Positions 16,553 to 24,591 of a DNA stretch of 64,000 nucleotides are shown piece by piece (position 1 is the stretch's first letter; the number at the start of each line of letters is the position of its first letter). Both the position numbers and the translations under genes were made by a program. Under the pieces are notes generated by a model. It was not told where the DNA came from, made no database searches, and saw nothing but the letters and a program-made list of their open reading frames with translations. This DNA is from Litorimonas sp964352855. Its GTDB lineage: Bacteria > Pseudomonadota > Alphaproteobacteria > Caulobacterales > Maricaulaceae. The DNA is taken from NCBI GenBank assembly GCA_964352855.1, contig CAYGTR010000001.1:62001-126000 (forward strand). The letters are read 5' to 3'.

Positions 16553-16573
16553 AAAAAATCTCCAAAATTATAA

Positions 16574-16628
16574 TTAGTTAATTGACTAAATAACTAAACA
16601 ATGCTTTAAGTAGTTAGCTTGTTAACTA
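16574..16628. promoter_or_regulatory. Paired palindromic operators between the arsR-like and membrane genes
   Basis: Two inverted repeats lie in the 113-base divergent gap. One is TTAGTTAATTGACTAA (16574-16589), a palindrome with one mismatch; the other is TAGTTA-N6-TAACTA (16611-16628), perfect in its arms. Both share the TTAGTTA half-site, and their centres are about 38 bases apart, so one dimer could sit over each promoter. The ArsR-like protein is the obvious candidate ligand. Confidence 0.6.
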
Positions 16629-16665
16629 AATAAGCAATACAGCTTTTAAAGCAAGGGAGAAACAC

Positions 16666-17043
16666 ATGCTTGGCTATACTTATTTGGCTTATATCGGATT
16701 AAGCTTGGGAATTACAATTTGGGTGGGGCGCACATTAAATAAAAATGGGCGCGTTTTTCTTTTAGAAAATTATGCGGATAAGCCTCTATTAGCGGATGCA
16801 ATCAACCATATGCTCTTGGTTGGCTTTTACTTGATCAATATTGGTTTCATTGCTTACACAATGCGCATTTCGGGTACACCGCCTCTTGATTGGGCTCAGG
16901 CGTTAGAGTTTTTAAGCGTAAAAATAGGCTTTATGGCTATTATTTTGGGCATCATGCATTTTAGCCTCATGTTTGCTTTACAAAAATATAGTCAAATGCG
17001 GGCGCATACACATCGGGCTTTGCAAAAAACTGTAAGTGTCTAG
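16666..17043 (+). CDS. Small integral membrane protein controlled with the ArsR-like repressor
   Basis: 125 residues, ATG with AAGGGAG nine bases upstream. Three clear hydrophobic helices: about residues 5-20, 47-68 and 85-107, followed by a basic tail. The first helix ends with Gly-Arg-Thr-Leu-Asn-Lys-Asn-Gly-Arg-Val-Phe-Leu. No enzyme motif is visible. Membrane proteins of this size paired divergently with SdpR-like repressors are common in marine bacteria; no function can be assigned from sequence. Confidence 0.75.
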   Translation: MLGYTYLAYIGLSLGITIWVGRTLNKNGRVFLLENYADKPLLADAINHMLLVGFYLINIGFIAYTMRISGTPPLDWAQALEFLSVKIGFMAIILGIMHFSLMFALQKYSQMRAHTHRALQKTVSV

Positions 17044-17079
17044 TGAGGAGACATCCCAGTTTCTGGGGCTCACATTTTA
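17043..17079. terminator. Possible bidirectional terminator hairpin
   Basis: GTGAG and CTCAC, and inside them CCCAG-TTT-CTGGG, form an imperfect hairpin between two convergent genes, followed on the plus strand by ATTTTAT. It overlaps both stop codons. Confidence 0.4.
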
Positions 17080-18131
17080 TCAAAATCCAAAAGCAACGGC
17101 GTTTCCTTGGTCCAATCACCCGGGGCAACGCCGTACCAACGTTTGAAAGCGCGAGAGAAGGCGGCTTGATCATTATAACATAGCTCTTGGGCAATATTGG
17201 CAAAGCTTTGGCCTTCACTGACCAAGGTTTTGAAATGCTCAATCCGTACATAATCCACCTGCCTTCGGAAACTTGTCCCAGCCTTAGCTAAGGCCGTCCT
17301 TAGTTTTTTCTCGGAAATACCCATATTATTGGCAATCGTATTAAAGTTTGTGGAGCCATTCTGCAGATCTTTAAGGATTGTAAGGTTTAAAGCTTTGATG
17401 AGGTTTTCAGCAGACGCTCCATTATTCATCACATGGTCTAATTTGGCTTGATATTGAGCGCGTTTGACGGGATCTCGCGTTGGAAAAGGCAAATCTAAAT
17501 GTTCCGGGAAGAACTCCAACCGATTATGTTTTTGTTCAAATTTTATCGGGCAATCAAAGACTTTCTCAAAATATGAACAATCGTGAGGGGCAGTTTGTTG
17601 GAGTTGAACCGCTTTTAAGCCTTTTCCAGATCCCCAGTTTAACCACCTAAAGGCCGTGCCATAAGCGCCAAAGATAAGGTTAATAATGTGAAAGCAATTA
17701 TCAGTCGGCTCCATAAAAGGGGCGAAATCCAAGAAACAGCGTTCATTCTCTTTGTCGCAAATTAACGACACATCCCCTGCATAAATCGCCAACCGCTGAT
17801 ATTTAGCGTTCATGGAGATCACTTGGCGAATATTGTCACAGACCGTGTAGATATTGCCAGTTTTTTCAAAAGTTGCGACTCTGAAATCAAATCCGACTTG
17901 CAGGCTAATGAGAGGTTCATTTAAAACATCTGCGGCACTCTTATAAAGCGGGATTAGAGATAAGATGTCAAACCGAGAATATTTATTATCTAAGCTTTTT
18001 GAGCTGATACCTAATATTTTTAGGCTCTCCTTCCGAGAGAAACCATGCGCCTCTAAGGTCGATATTTGGGCGTCTAAATATTGAGACGCCATTGTCATTT
18101 GTTTTATGTTCGCCACAGACCCCTCACTCAA
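17070..18131 (-). CDS. AraC-family transcriptional regulator
   Basis: 353 residues counted from a TTG at 18131; internal starts at 18116 (GTG), 18098 and 18092 (ATG) are equally possible and none has a convincing ribosome site. The N-terminal two thirds match the OruR/ArgR-like sensor domain (AraC_binding type) with a hydrophobic core; the C-terminal 100 residues are the double helix-turn-helix, with Gly-Gln-Ser-Phe-Ala-Asn-Ile-Ala and the second-helix signature Phe-Ser-Arg-Ala-Phe-Lys-Arg-Trp-Tyr-Gly-Val-Ala-Pro. It lies downstream of the acyl-CoA operon on the same strand. Three direct repeats stand before it, probably its own operator. Such regulators often respond to fatty acids or amino acids. 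Confidence 0.88.
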   Translation of the reverse strand: MSEGSVANIKQMTMASQYLDAQISTLEAHGFSRKESLKILGISSKSLDNKYSRFDILSLIPLYKSAADVLNEPLISLQVGFDFRVATFEKTGNIYTVCDNIRQVISMNAKYQRLAIYAGDVSLICDKENERCFLDFAPFMEPTDNCFHIINLIFGAYGTAFRWLNWGSGKGLKAVQLQQTAPHDCSYFEKVFDCPIKFEQKHNRLEFFPEHLDLPFPTRDPVKRAQYQAKLDHVMNNGASAENLIKALNLTILKDLQNGSTNFNTIANNMGISEKKLRTALAKAGTSFRRQVDYVRIEHFKTLVSEGQSFANIAQELCYNDQAAFSRAFKRWYGVAPGDWTKETPLLLDFDKM

Positions 18132-18178
18132 AATACGTAAACCAAGTATTCACCCGTATGGCAAGATTATTCGATATT

Positions 18179-18230
18179 AATGACAAGGATTTCTATAAAA
18201 AATGACAAGTGTCAGGCAGAAAATGACAAG
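18179..18230. promoter_or_regulatory. Three direct repeats AATGACAAG, candidate AraC-type operators
   Basis: AATGACAAG occurs at 18179-18187, 18201-18209 and 18222-18230, with spacings of 22 and 21 bases, that is two helical turns. The first and third copies are also followed by similar TTTCTAT stretches. They lie 48-99 bases upstream of the AraC-family gene (minus strand) and downstream of the crotonase gene stop. Direct repeats with this phasing are typical AraC-family binding sites. Confidence 0.55.
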
Positions 18231-18388
18231 TTTCTATGAAAAAAGAGACAATCTTTTCCACCTAAAACTGATTACTAAGAAAACATAGGCTGCAATGTGG
18301 GGCGTTGGGGTCTAACTCGTTTACGGGGCGCAATGTCGGAATTGTTGGTAGTGACTTAAAATCATACCAACGATTTCGACTTTTTTCG

Positions 18389-19240
18389 TTATTTAACAGA
18401 CTTCTTTGGTAAATCTGAAAAGTTTCCGGCCCGTTTTTGGCCTTTCGCCTGCATAGCCTCCATCATTTCGGAAGGGATGAGCATCGACATGTTCCAAACC
18501 GCGATATTGTCGAGCGCATCTTTTGTGCTGTGATCGCGACTATAGGTTATCGCGCGTTTGCAGCCATAAACAGCGAGAGGCGGTTTCTCGGCAATATCTT
18601 TGGCTATGGCCATCACGGCGCGCATCATCTCTGGCTGATCTTTATACACGGCATTAAGCAACCCTTGGCTTTTAGCTTCATCGGCGAGCATTTTCCGCCC
18701 TGTATAGGCGAGTTCACGCACTAACCCTTCGGGAAGGTGGTTCAGAATACGTGGAAATGTTCCGACATCCGCTGTCATGCCGACAATAATTTCATAGATT
18801 GTAATAAAACTATCCTCGGTTCCATAACGCATATCGCAAGCTGTGACGAGGTCGACACCCCCGCCGTAACATCCGCCTTGAATGGCAGCGAGAACGGGAA
18901 TGCGGCAATCCTCAATGGCATTAAAGCTATCCTGTAGGCGGAGCACATTTTGATAAAAGCTTGTCCCATATTGCGGGTGATTTTTATCTTTTGGTCCGGC
19001 AATATCTGTCGCAAACATCGAGAGATCAATGCCGGCCGAAAAGACAGGCCCGGTTGAAGATAATACAATAACACGCGCTTTCGCGTTATCGTCAATGTCG
19101 CGGATAATTTCGGGCAGTTCTGTCCAAAATTCTGCGCTCATCGCATTTCGCTTTTCAGGGCGGTTCATAACGACATGCGCGATATTATCAGCAATAGAAA
19201 CGTCGAAAGATATATAGGTCATTTTACGGTCTCGCGACAT
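18389..19240 (-). CDS. Crotonase, delta3,5-delta2,4-dienoyl-CoA isomerase-like
   Basis: 283 residues; ATG 19240 overlaps the upstream stop as TAATG, while an ATG at 19222 would give the more usual N-terminus. The crotonase oxyanion-hole segments are present (Ser-Ala-Gly-Ile-Asp-Leu, then Gly-Gly-Cys-Tyr-Gly-Gly-Gly-Val-Asp-Leu). The motif Glu-Ile-Ile-Val-Gly-Met-Thr-Ala-Asp-Val-Gly-Thr carries a Glu and an Asp in the arrangement of mammalian ECH1, which moves double bonds in dienoyl-CoA during oxidation of unsaturated fatty acids. Ordinary hydratases do not have this Asp, so an isomerase is favoured. Last gene of the operon. Confidence 0.85.
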   Translation of the reverse strand: MSRDRKMTYISFDVSIADNIAHVVMNRPEKRNAMSAEFWTELPEIIRDIDDNAKARVIVLSSTGPVFSAGIDLSMFATDIAGPKDKNHPQYGTSFYQNVLRLQDSFNAIEDCRIPVLAAIQGGCYGGGVDLVTACDMRYGTEDSFITIYEIIVGMTADVGTFPRILNHLPEGLVRELAYTGRKMLADEAKSQGLLNAVYKDQPEMMRAVMAIAKDIAEKPPLAVYGCKRAITYSRDHSTKDALDNIAVWNMSMLIPSEMMEAMQAKGQKRAGNFSDLPKKSVK

Positions 19241-20325
19241 TAGAGAGAAAAGAGAAAGCCTTTGGTCGGCGAAGCCGTGCCGTTCAGGACATCTTTATAG
19301 GTTTTTAAAATCTGTGAGGCGCCTTCAGATTTTTCAATCTCCAACCAATTTTCAGCGCTATTGAGGAAAGGTATCCAACGCTTCGCCAGATTTTTGGCAA
19401 AGCCCGCCCCGCCCCATTCTGCGATGCGGATTTTGGCTTGATCAGGGGCGAAGAAAAACTTTATGGGTGTGGCAGTCTTTGGAAGTTGTTCAGGTTCCGC
19501 ATCCCAATGCGATAGGCCGACGCGACACACATAAGTCAGATTTTCTTCAAAATGATTGATGAGGGTTGAGAGCACTTTGGTGTTACCTGACATATCCACG
19601 ATCACAGTTTTAACATCGGGGTTCAGGTCCGTAATAGTGTCATAAGTCTCAACATGATCATAAAAACCAGTTTTATGAGTAAAGTCTTTGTTGCTTGCCG
19701 ATGTCAGACCCGTGACTTTTACTCCACCACGCGCCTTGCAACAAAAGGCTGTTCCCAAAGCGGTTTTAGAAGAGGCTGAGAGGATAAGGACTTGCTCTGC
19801 GCCAAAGAAGTCTTTCTCTGCCAAGAAGTCATCGATCAAAAAACTTGTTGTGAAAAGGGGCCGCAAAAGAGGTTGAAGATCGGGATGAAGCCGAAAAGAC
19901 GGATCCGCATCAACGAAACTATAGCTGTTATAAAGGCTATGTAATGGGGTGCGGTGATCATTGCCGTCTTGGAACCCTGTCGAGTTCAGGCGTGTCGGTT
20001 TCATATCGAATGTGTCTATGATCGGTAGGAATCCATAAATAACCTGACCAAAATCTACACCATCGCAACGGCTTTCTGTCACTTTGGCATAGCCCCAAAC
20101 CGGCATGCGGCCATGGTTTGGCATATCAATACCATAAGCGGCAGGTTCAAAATAATGCCAATATCCGATTTGATGACCTGCTACCATATAGGTCACATTA
20201 TTGGCCGTCAGCGCCCAAGGGCCAACTTGGCAACGAATAAAACCGTCTTCAAGTGGCACGTCATCCATATTGACGAGCGTCACATCGGCGAAATCAGATT
20301 TATTGACGAGGAGTGTTTGGGTCAT
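19240..20325 (-). CDS. DUF2855 family protein
   Basis: 361 residues from the ATG at 20325, which has GAAAG seven bases upstream and a 19-base gap from the previous stop; a GTG at 20367 inside the DUF1330 gene would add 14 residues. It matches DUF2855 by Thr-Ala-Asn-Asn-Val-Thr-Tyr and Trp-Gly-Tyr-Ala near the N-terminus, Tyr-Gly-Phe-Leu-Pro, and Leu-Ser-Ala-Ser-Ser-Lys-Thr-Ala in the centre. The family resembles the medium-chain dehydrogenase fold but lacks the glycine-rich NAD motif, and its reaction is unknown. It often stands near acyl-CoA enzymes. Confidence 0.8.
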   Translation of the reverse strand: MTQTLLVNKSDFADVTLVNMDDVPLEDGFIRCQVGPWALTANNVTYMVAGHQIGYWHYFEPAAYGIDMPNHGRMPVWGYAKVTESRCDGVDFGQVIYGFLPIIDTFDMKPTRLNSTGFQDGNDHRTPLHSLYNSYSFVDADPSFRLHPDLQPLLRPLFTTSFLIDDFLAEKDFFGAEQVLILSASSKTALGTAFCCKARGGVKVTGLTSASNKDFTHKTGFYDHVETYDTITDLNPDVKTVIVDMSGNTKVLSTLINHFEENLTYVCRVGLSHWDAEPEQLPKTATPIKFFFAPDQAKIRIAEWGGAGFAKNLAKRWIPFLNSAENWLEIEKSEGASQILKTYKDVLNGTASPTKGFLFSL

Positions 20326-20344
20326 GGTTTGACTTTCGGGGAGA

Positions 20345-20761
20345 CTAAAAGACTTTGGTGTCGTCACAACTGATCAGAAGCTGACCCTCTAATCCGGCAC
20401 GACGATGATGATGGATTTTACGGTAGGTCTCATTACTCACCGCGTTAAACATGGTTTGTGCATCAGCATAGCGCACAATGGCAACGGCGTCCCAATCGCA
20501 CTCGCCAATTAAAACATGTTTAGCATTACCGCCGAAGACTGTCTCAGAACCTTTTATGTTAAGATCTTCTAGCATCTGACCAAAGGCTTCTGCGTAACGG
20601 CCATAGGCCACAGCACCTGAAACATCTTCACCGTCTTTATAGGTCGCCTTGTCTTTAAATTTGAGCAGATTTAGCATGAAAACAGGTTGGCCTTTGGGGC
20701 TCTCGGCTAAAAAGGCTTTTATCTGTTCCGGTGTCGGATCTGTGGCATTCAAGCTCGCCAT
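20345..20761 (-). CDS. DUF1330 family protein
   Basis: 138 residues. A dimeric alpha/beta-barrel fold is expected from Pro-Val-Phe-Met-Leu-Asn-Leu-Leu-Lys-Phe-Lys, a Tyr-Gly-Arg-Tyr-Ala-Glu-Ala-Phe segment, a Trp-Asp-Ala-Val-Ala-Ile-Val-Arg-Tyr strand and Tyr-Arg-Lys-Ile-His-His-His-Arg-Arg-Ala-Gly-Leu-Glu. The family is unassigned in function; related folds act as small monooxygenases or decarboxylases. It lies two bases behind the SDR gene. Confidence 0.8.
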   Translation of the reverse strand: MASLNATDPTPEQIKAFLAESPKGQPVFMLNLLKFKDKATYKDGEDVSGAVAYGRYAEAFGQMLEDLNIKGSETVFGGNAKHVLIGECDWDAVAIVRYADAQTMFNAVSNETYRKIHHHRRAGLEGQLLISCDDTKVF

Positions 20762-20763
20762 AT

Positions 20764-21642
20764 TTAATTATATCCGGGATGTTGCATGACATTAGAGACT
20801 GACTTCGCGAGCCACTCATCCGGCACAAAGAAATCTGCAGCGAGGGGGCCGTCATAGCCTTGCTGATTATAGATAGAAAAATCTGTTACGCCGGACTCGG
20901 CGAGGATAAATTCGTCAATAATAAACTGGCCTGTATATTTCGTTGCGTCTTGGTTGAGCACGACATAGGCCGCATCCGCCATAATCTCAGGCGTACGGCT
21001 CATTTTGGCCATGCTGTCGCCGCCTAAAACATTTCGGACGGCCGCGGTATCAATTGAAGTCATTGGCCAGAGTGAATTGACTGCAATTCCGTCCGGACGG
21101 AATTCCTCGCTCATGCCCAATGTGCAAAGGCTCATCCCATATTTTGCCATCGTATAAGCGACGTGATTTTTGAACCATTTGGCTTTCATATCCAACGGCG
21201 GGGCGATATTCAAAATATGTGGATTAGACGCATTTTTGAGATGTGGCAGGCATTTTTGAGAGACCAAAAATGTCCCGCGGGCATTAACTTGGTTCATCAG
21301 GTCATAACGTTTCATTGGGGTATGCGGCGTAGGTGTCAGGGAAATGGCTGAGGCATTATTAATGCAAATATCAATGCCGCCAAATCTTGCGACTGTGTCT
21401 GCGACGCATTTTTCAACGATCTCTTCATCACGGATATCACAAATAAGGGGGAGGGCTTGGCCACCGGCTTCTTCGATCTCCTTGGCCGCCGTGTAAATTG
21501 TTCCTTCCAGCTTGGGGTGGGGTTCAGCTGTTTTCGCGGCAATCGCAATATTGGCACCGTCTGCCGCGCATTTCTTCGCCATCGCTAGACCAATGCCGCG
21601 TGACCCGCCGGACATAAAAATTGTTTTTCCTGCCAATGACAT
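20764..21642 (-). CDS. HSDL2-like short-chain dehydrogenase
   Basis: 292 residues. The NAD(P)-binding motif Gly-Gly-Ser-Arg-Gly-Ile-Gly is at residues 12-18, Asn-Asn-Ala follows, and the catalytic Tyr-Thr-Met-Ala-Lys (YxxxK) is present. Around it, Asn-Ile-Ala-Pro-Pro-Leu-Asp-Met and Lys-Trp-Phe-Lys-Asn-His match HSDL2-type SDRs, in which the usual catalytic Ser is replaced by this Pro-Pro segment. Human HSDL2 is peroxisomal and linked to lipid metabolism. First gene of the operon; all four genes are spaced by a few bases or overlap, so they act on one acyl-CoA or related substrate (inference). Confidence 0.85.
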   Translation of the reverse strand: MSLAGKTIFMSGGSRGIGLAMAKKCAADGANIAIAAKTAEPHPKLEGTIYTAAKEIEEAGGQALPLICDIRDEEIVEKCVADTVARFGGIDICINNASAISLTPTPHTPMKRYDLMNQVNARGTFLVSQKCLPHLKNASNPHILNIAPPLDMKAKWFKNHVAYTMAKYGMSLCTLGMSEEFRPDGIAVNSLWPMTSIDTAAVRNVLGGDSMAKMSRTPEIMADAAYVVLNQDATKYTGQFIIDEFILAESGVTDFSIYNQQGYDGPLAADFFVPDEWLAKSVSNVMQHPGYN

Positions 21643-21835
21643 AGTGTTTCCTTTAAATGATTAATTGAGACTAAGCCTGATATGATAAGCTCTCAAGCTA
21701 ATACGTGGCTTGGCCTGTCATCAGATTTGAATGATATTTGAACATCTTAGCAAGTCTTTAACGTCTGACTCACGGAATTTTAAGCATTCTCAGTCATAGA
21801 GGTCTGAAAATTCAAAGAGGTTGGGGATTACCACC

Positions 21836-22660
21836 ATGCGTCATTATTTGCTTACCGTGCCTGCAGTTTTGCTCTTACCGGCACTGTCCGCCTGTAGTTT
21901 AGGCCCACAGGGCACGGGATTTGGTTATCAGGGTGAGCATCATCAGCCTGCAGCTTCGAACTATGAAACACCGAATTATCAGCATAATATGGGTCAGGCT
22001 TATTCCGGAGCCATTCGTTCGCAGGGTGATCTCTGGTGCAGCGCTGCGGGGTGTGCACCGAAATCAACTTACCCGGTTTCTGACAAGCCAACCGCGCATT
22101 ATGGTACACAACCGAGCGCTCATGCATATGGTACGCAGACAGGTCATTATGCCAAGACGCCTAAATTACGCGGCGCTTATAAAAAGGCAAATCAGTCTTA
22201 TTTCTATGGGAATCTTGGCGCAGTAGCTTATGATACCAGTAGCGATTTATACGGTGTGCAGGGGCGTTTTGGGTATCAATCAAAGAGTCTTTGGGGCGCT
22301 GAAGCCGAAGGTTCTATCGGCGTTGATGATGATCAGGTAAATGATTTGGCGACGGCGAGTTCGAGAACGGATAATGTTGATTATTCTGTCGCGGCTTTCG
22401 CGCTGGCCCGTTTGCCTTTGACACAGCGTATTTCCGCTCATGCCCGTGCAGGTTATCACTTGACCGAAGTTTCAAGTGAGTTTGATGATGGTGTAAACCC
22501 TATTATTGAATTGTCAGATGACTTTGATGGATTTGCTTATGGTGCAGGTGCAGAATTTGCGTTGACGCCAAAAGATGCCATTCGCTTAGATTACACGCGT
22601 TACGAAGGTGACAGTCGTGACCTTGACGCGATTTCCCTCGGTTACGCGCGGAAGTTCTAA
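21836..22660 (+). CDS. Outer-membrane beta-barrel protein with Tyr/His/Gln-rich N-terminus
   Basis: 274 residues from ATG 21836 (a TTG 15 bases earlier is in frame but weaker). The signal peptide ends with Leu-Ser-Ala-Cys, so it may be a lipoprotein, or cleaved nearby. Residues about 20-110 are low-complexity, rich in Tyr, His, Gln, Pro and Gly. The last 165 residues show alternating polar/hydrophobic strands with Tyr-Gly-Val-Gln-Gly-Arg-Phe-Gly-Tyr and end in Leu-Gly-Tyr-Ala-Arg-Lys-Phe, the aromatic terminus recognised by the BAM complex. It resembles OmpA-type/opacity porins of eight strands. Stop codon abuts that of the ABC transporter gene. Confidence 0.8.
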   Translation: MRHYLLTVPAVLLLPALSACSLGPQGTGFGYQGEHHQPAASNYETPNYQHNMGQAYSGAIRSQGDLWCSAAGCAPKSTYPVSDKPTAHYGTQPSAHAYGTQTGHYAKTPKLRGAYKKANQSYFYGNLGAVAYDTSSDLYGVQGRFGYQSKSLWGAEAEGSIGVDDDQVNDLATASSRTDNVDYSVAAFALARLPLTQRISAHARAGYHLTEVSSEFDDGVNPIIELSDDFDGFAYGAGAEFALTPKDAIRLDYTRYEGDSRDLDAISLGYARKF

Positions 22661-24520
22661 TCAAGCGTCTTCTTGCTGTGCCCAAAGTGCAGCATATAGT
22701 CCCTGTTTAGCGAGTAAGCTGTCATGTGTGCCTTGCTCGGCAATTTGGCCATTTTCCAAGACTAAGATATTATCTGCTCCGACGATTGTTGAGAGACGAT
22801 GGGCAATCACCAGTGTCGTCCGGCCTGTTGTGGCGCGATCAAGAGCTGTCTGAATGTCGCGTTCCGTTGCACTATCAAGGGCGGATGTTGCCTCATCTAA
22901 AATAAGAATCGCAGGGTCTTTTAAAAGCGTTCTGGCGATAGCGACACGCTGTTTTTCTCCGCCTGAGAGCTTCAAGCCGCGTTCACCCACAACTGTGTCA
23001 TAGCCTTTGGGCAGCGTTAAAATGAAATCATGAATCTGCGCGTCTTTTGCGGCCTGTTCAATATCAGCACGTGTCGCCTCTGGTCGCGCATAGCTGATAT
23101 TATAGCCAATCGTATCATTAAACAGAACCGTGTCTTGCGGGACAATACCAATAGCGCGACGTAAACTCTCTTGGGTAATGTGCCTGAGTTCAATGCCATC
23201 GATTGTGACTTGTCCGTCACTGATGTCGTAAAACCGAAAAAGGATACGCGACAGTGTTGATTTGCCCGCACCCGTCGGGCCCACAATCGCGAGTGTCTTG
23301 CCACGTGGAATATCAAAGCTCACATTCTTTAAAATCTGGCGATCTGCGTCATAGTGAAAAGAGACATGTTTGAAACTAATCTCACCTTTGACGTCATGAA
23401 TATCTCTGGCGTCATCCAGATCGGTAATTTCAGGTTTGAGGTCGAGTAAAATAAACATTTTCTCAAGGTCGGTGAGAGCTTGTTTAATTTCGCGATAAGC
23501 AAACCCCAATATGTTGAGCGGGCGATAGAGTTGCGTCATCACCATGACAACGGCCGTCATATCGCCAATGCTCATACTGCCTTGGATAATATAATAACCC
23601 GCCAAGGTCATAATCGCCATCAAGCCGCCATTCATAATGAAAGACTGCCCAATATTGACTGTGGCGAGGGAGGTGCGAGACAGGATGGCCGCTTTTTGGT
23701 AGCCTTCCATTGCTGTATCGTAGCGGTCAATTTCGAAGCCTTCGGCTGAGAAGTATTTGACAGTTTCATAATTAAGAAGGCTATCAACCGCTTTGCCTGC
23801 GGCTTCCGTGTCGCGCTTATTCATCTCGCGGCGGAATTTCAGACGCCATTCCGTCGTGACGACCGTAAAATAAATATAGCCGACCACGACCACAATAGCG
23901 ACGCCTGAGAACCAGCCATTGAAGGCAAACCAAAATGCTGTTGCCGCAATAATCAATTCCAACAACGTCGGGCCGATATTAAACAATAAGAACCGGAATA
24001 AGAAATCAATAGAGCGGACGCCGCGCTCAATTATCCGCGTCAGCCCGCCTGTGCGTTTGTCCAGATGAAAGCGCAGAGAGAGCCGGTGCATATGGGTAAA
24101 GGTCGCTGTTGCCACACTGCGCTGGGCAAATTGTGCGACGGGGGCAAATATATATTCTCGACCCTCAGACAGAATGACCGAGAAAAGCCGCAAAGCGCCA
24201 TATCCTAAAATAAACCCGATAATGCCGACCCATATGGACGACCAAGTTTCCTCGGCTTGACGGGCTTCATTGACGGCATCAACGGCCCAGCCGAAAATAA
24301 AAGGGGCGCCAACAAGGACAAATTTGCCTGCAATCGTCAGAATAATTGCTAAAAACGAACGTAATTTGAATTCCAGATTTCCGTCCGGCCACAAATAAGG
24401 TTTGAGGCGGGCTAGCCCGCGTAATTGTTCGCCGATGGATTGTTCTTTCATCGCTTCAACACGTTGATCAAAACTGGTTTGCGATGATGCTTCGGGTGTT
24501 TCTGGCGACATGAGCGTCAT
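22661..24520 (-). CDS. Atm1-type ABC exporter (half transporter)
   Basis: 619 residues, one polypeptide with six membrane helices (about 45-320) and a nucleotide-binding domain. Walker A Gly-Pro-Thr-Gly-Ala-Gly-Lys-Ser-Thr, signature Leu-Ser-Gly-Gly-Glu-Lys-Gln-Arg, Walker B Leu-Ile-Leu-Asp-Glu-Ala-Thr-Ser and the switch His-Arg-Leu-Ser are intact. The membrane part (Arg-Thr-Gly-Gly-Leu-Thr-Arg-Ile-Ile-Glu-Arg-Gly and Asp-Ser-Leu-Leu-Asn-Tyr-Glu-Thr-Val-Lys-Tyr-Phe) matches the Atm1/ABCB7 group, which exports glutathione-related compounds and is implicated in heavy-metal detoxification and iron-sulfur maturation. Divergent from the glycosyltransferase gene. Confidence 0.92.
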   Translation of the reverse strand: MTLMSPETPEASSQTSFDQRVEAMKEQSIGEQLRGLARLKPYLWPDGNLEFKLRSFLAIILTIAGKFVLVGAPFIFGWAVDAVNEARQAEETWSSIWVGIIGFILGYGALRLFSVILSEGREYIFAPVAQFAQRSVATATFTHMHRLSLRFHLDKRTGGLTRIIERGVRSIDFLFRFLLFNIGPTLLELIIAATAFWFAFNGWFSGVAIVVVVGYIYFTVVTTEWRLKFRREMNKRDTEAAGKAVDSLLNYETVKYFSAEGFEIDRYDTAMEGYQKAAILSRTSLATVNIGQSFIMNGGLMAIMTLAGYYIIQGSMSIGDMTAVVMVMTQLYRPLNILGFAYREIKQALTDLEKMFILLDLKPEITDLDDARDIHDVKGEISFKHVSFHYDADRQILKNVSFDIPRGKTLAIVGPTGAGKSTLSRILFRFYDISDGQVTIDGIELRHITQESLRRAIGIVPQDTVLFNDTIGYNISYARPEATRADIEQAAKDAQIHDFILTLPKGYDTVVGERGLKLSGGEKQRVAIARTLLKDPAILILDEATSALDSATERDIQTALDRATTGRTTLVIAHRLSTIVGADNILVLENGQIAEQGTHDSLLAKQGLYAALWAQQEDA

Positions 24521-24591
24521 GTGGGGTGTCTTTGCTTGGATGTAAACCCAATCCTAACCCTCTTGTTCTATGAAATGGAGTAGAAAATTGG

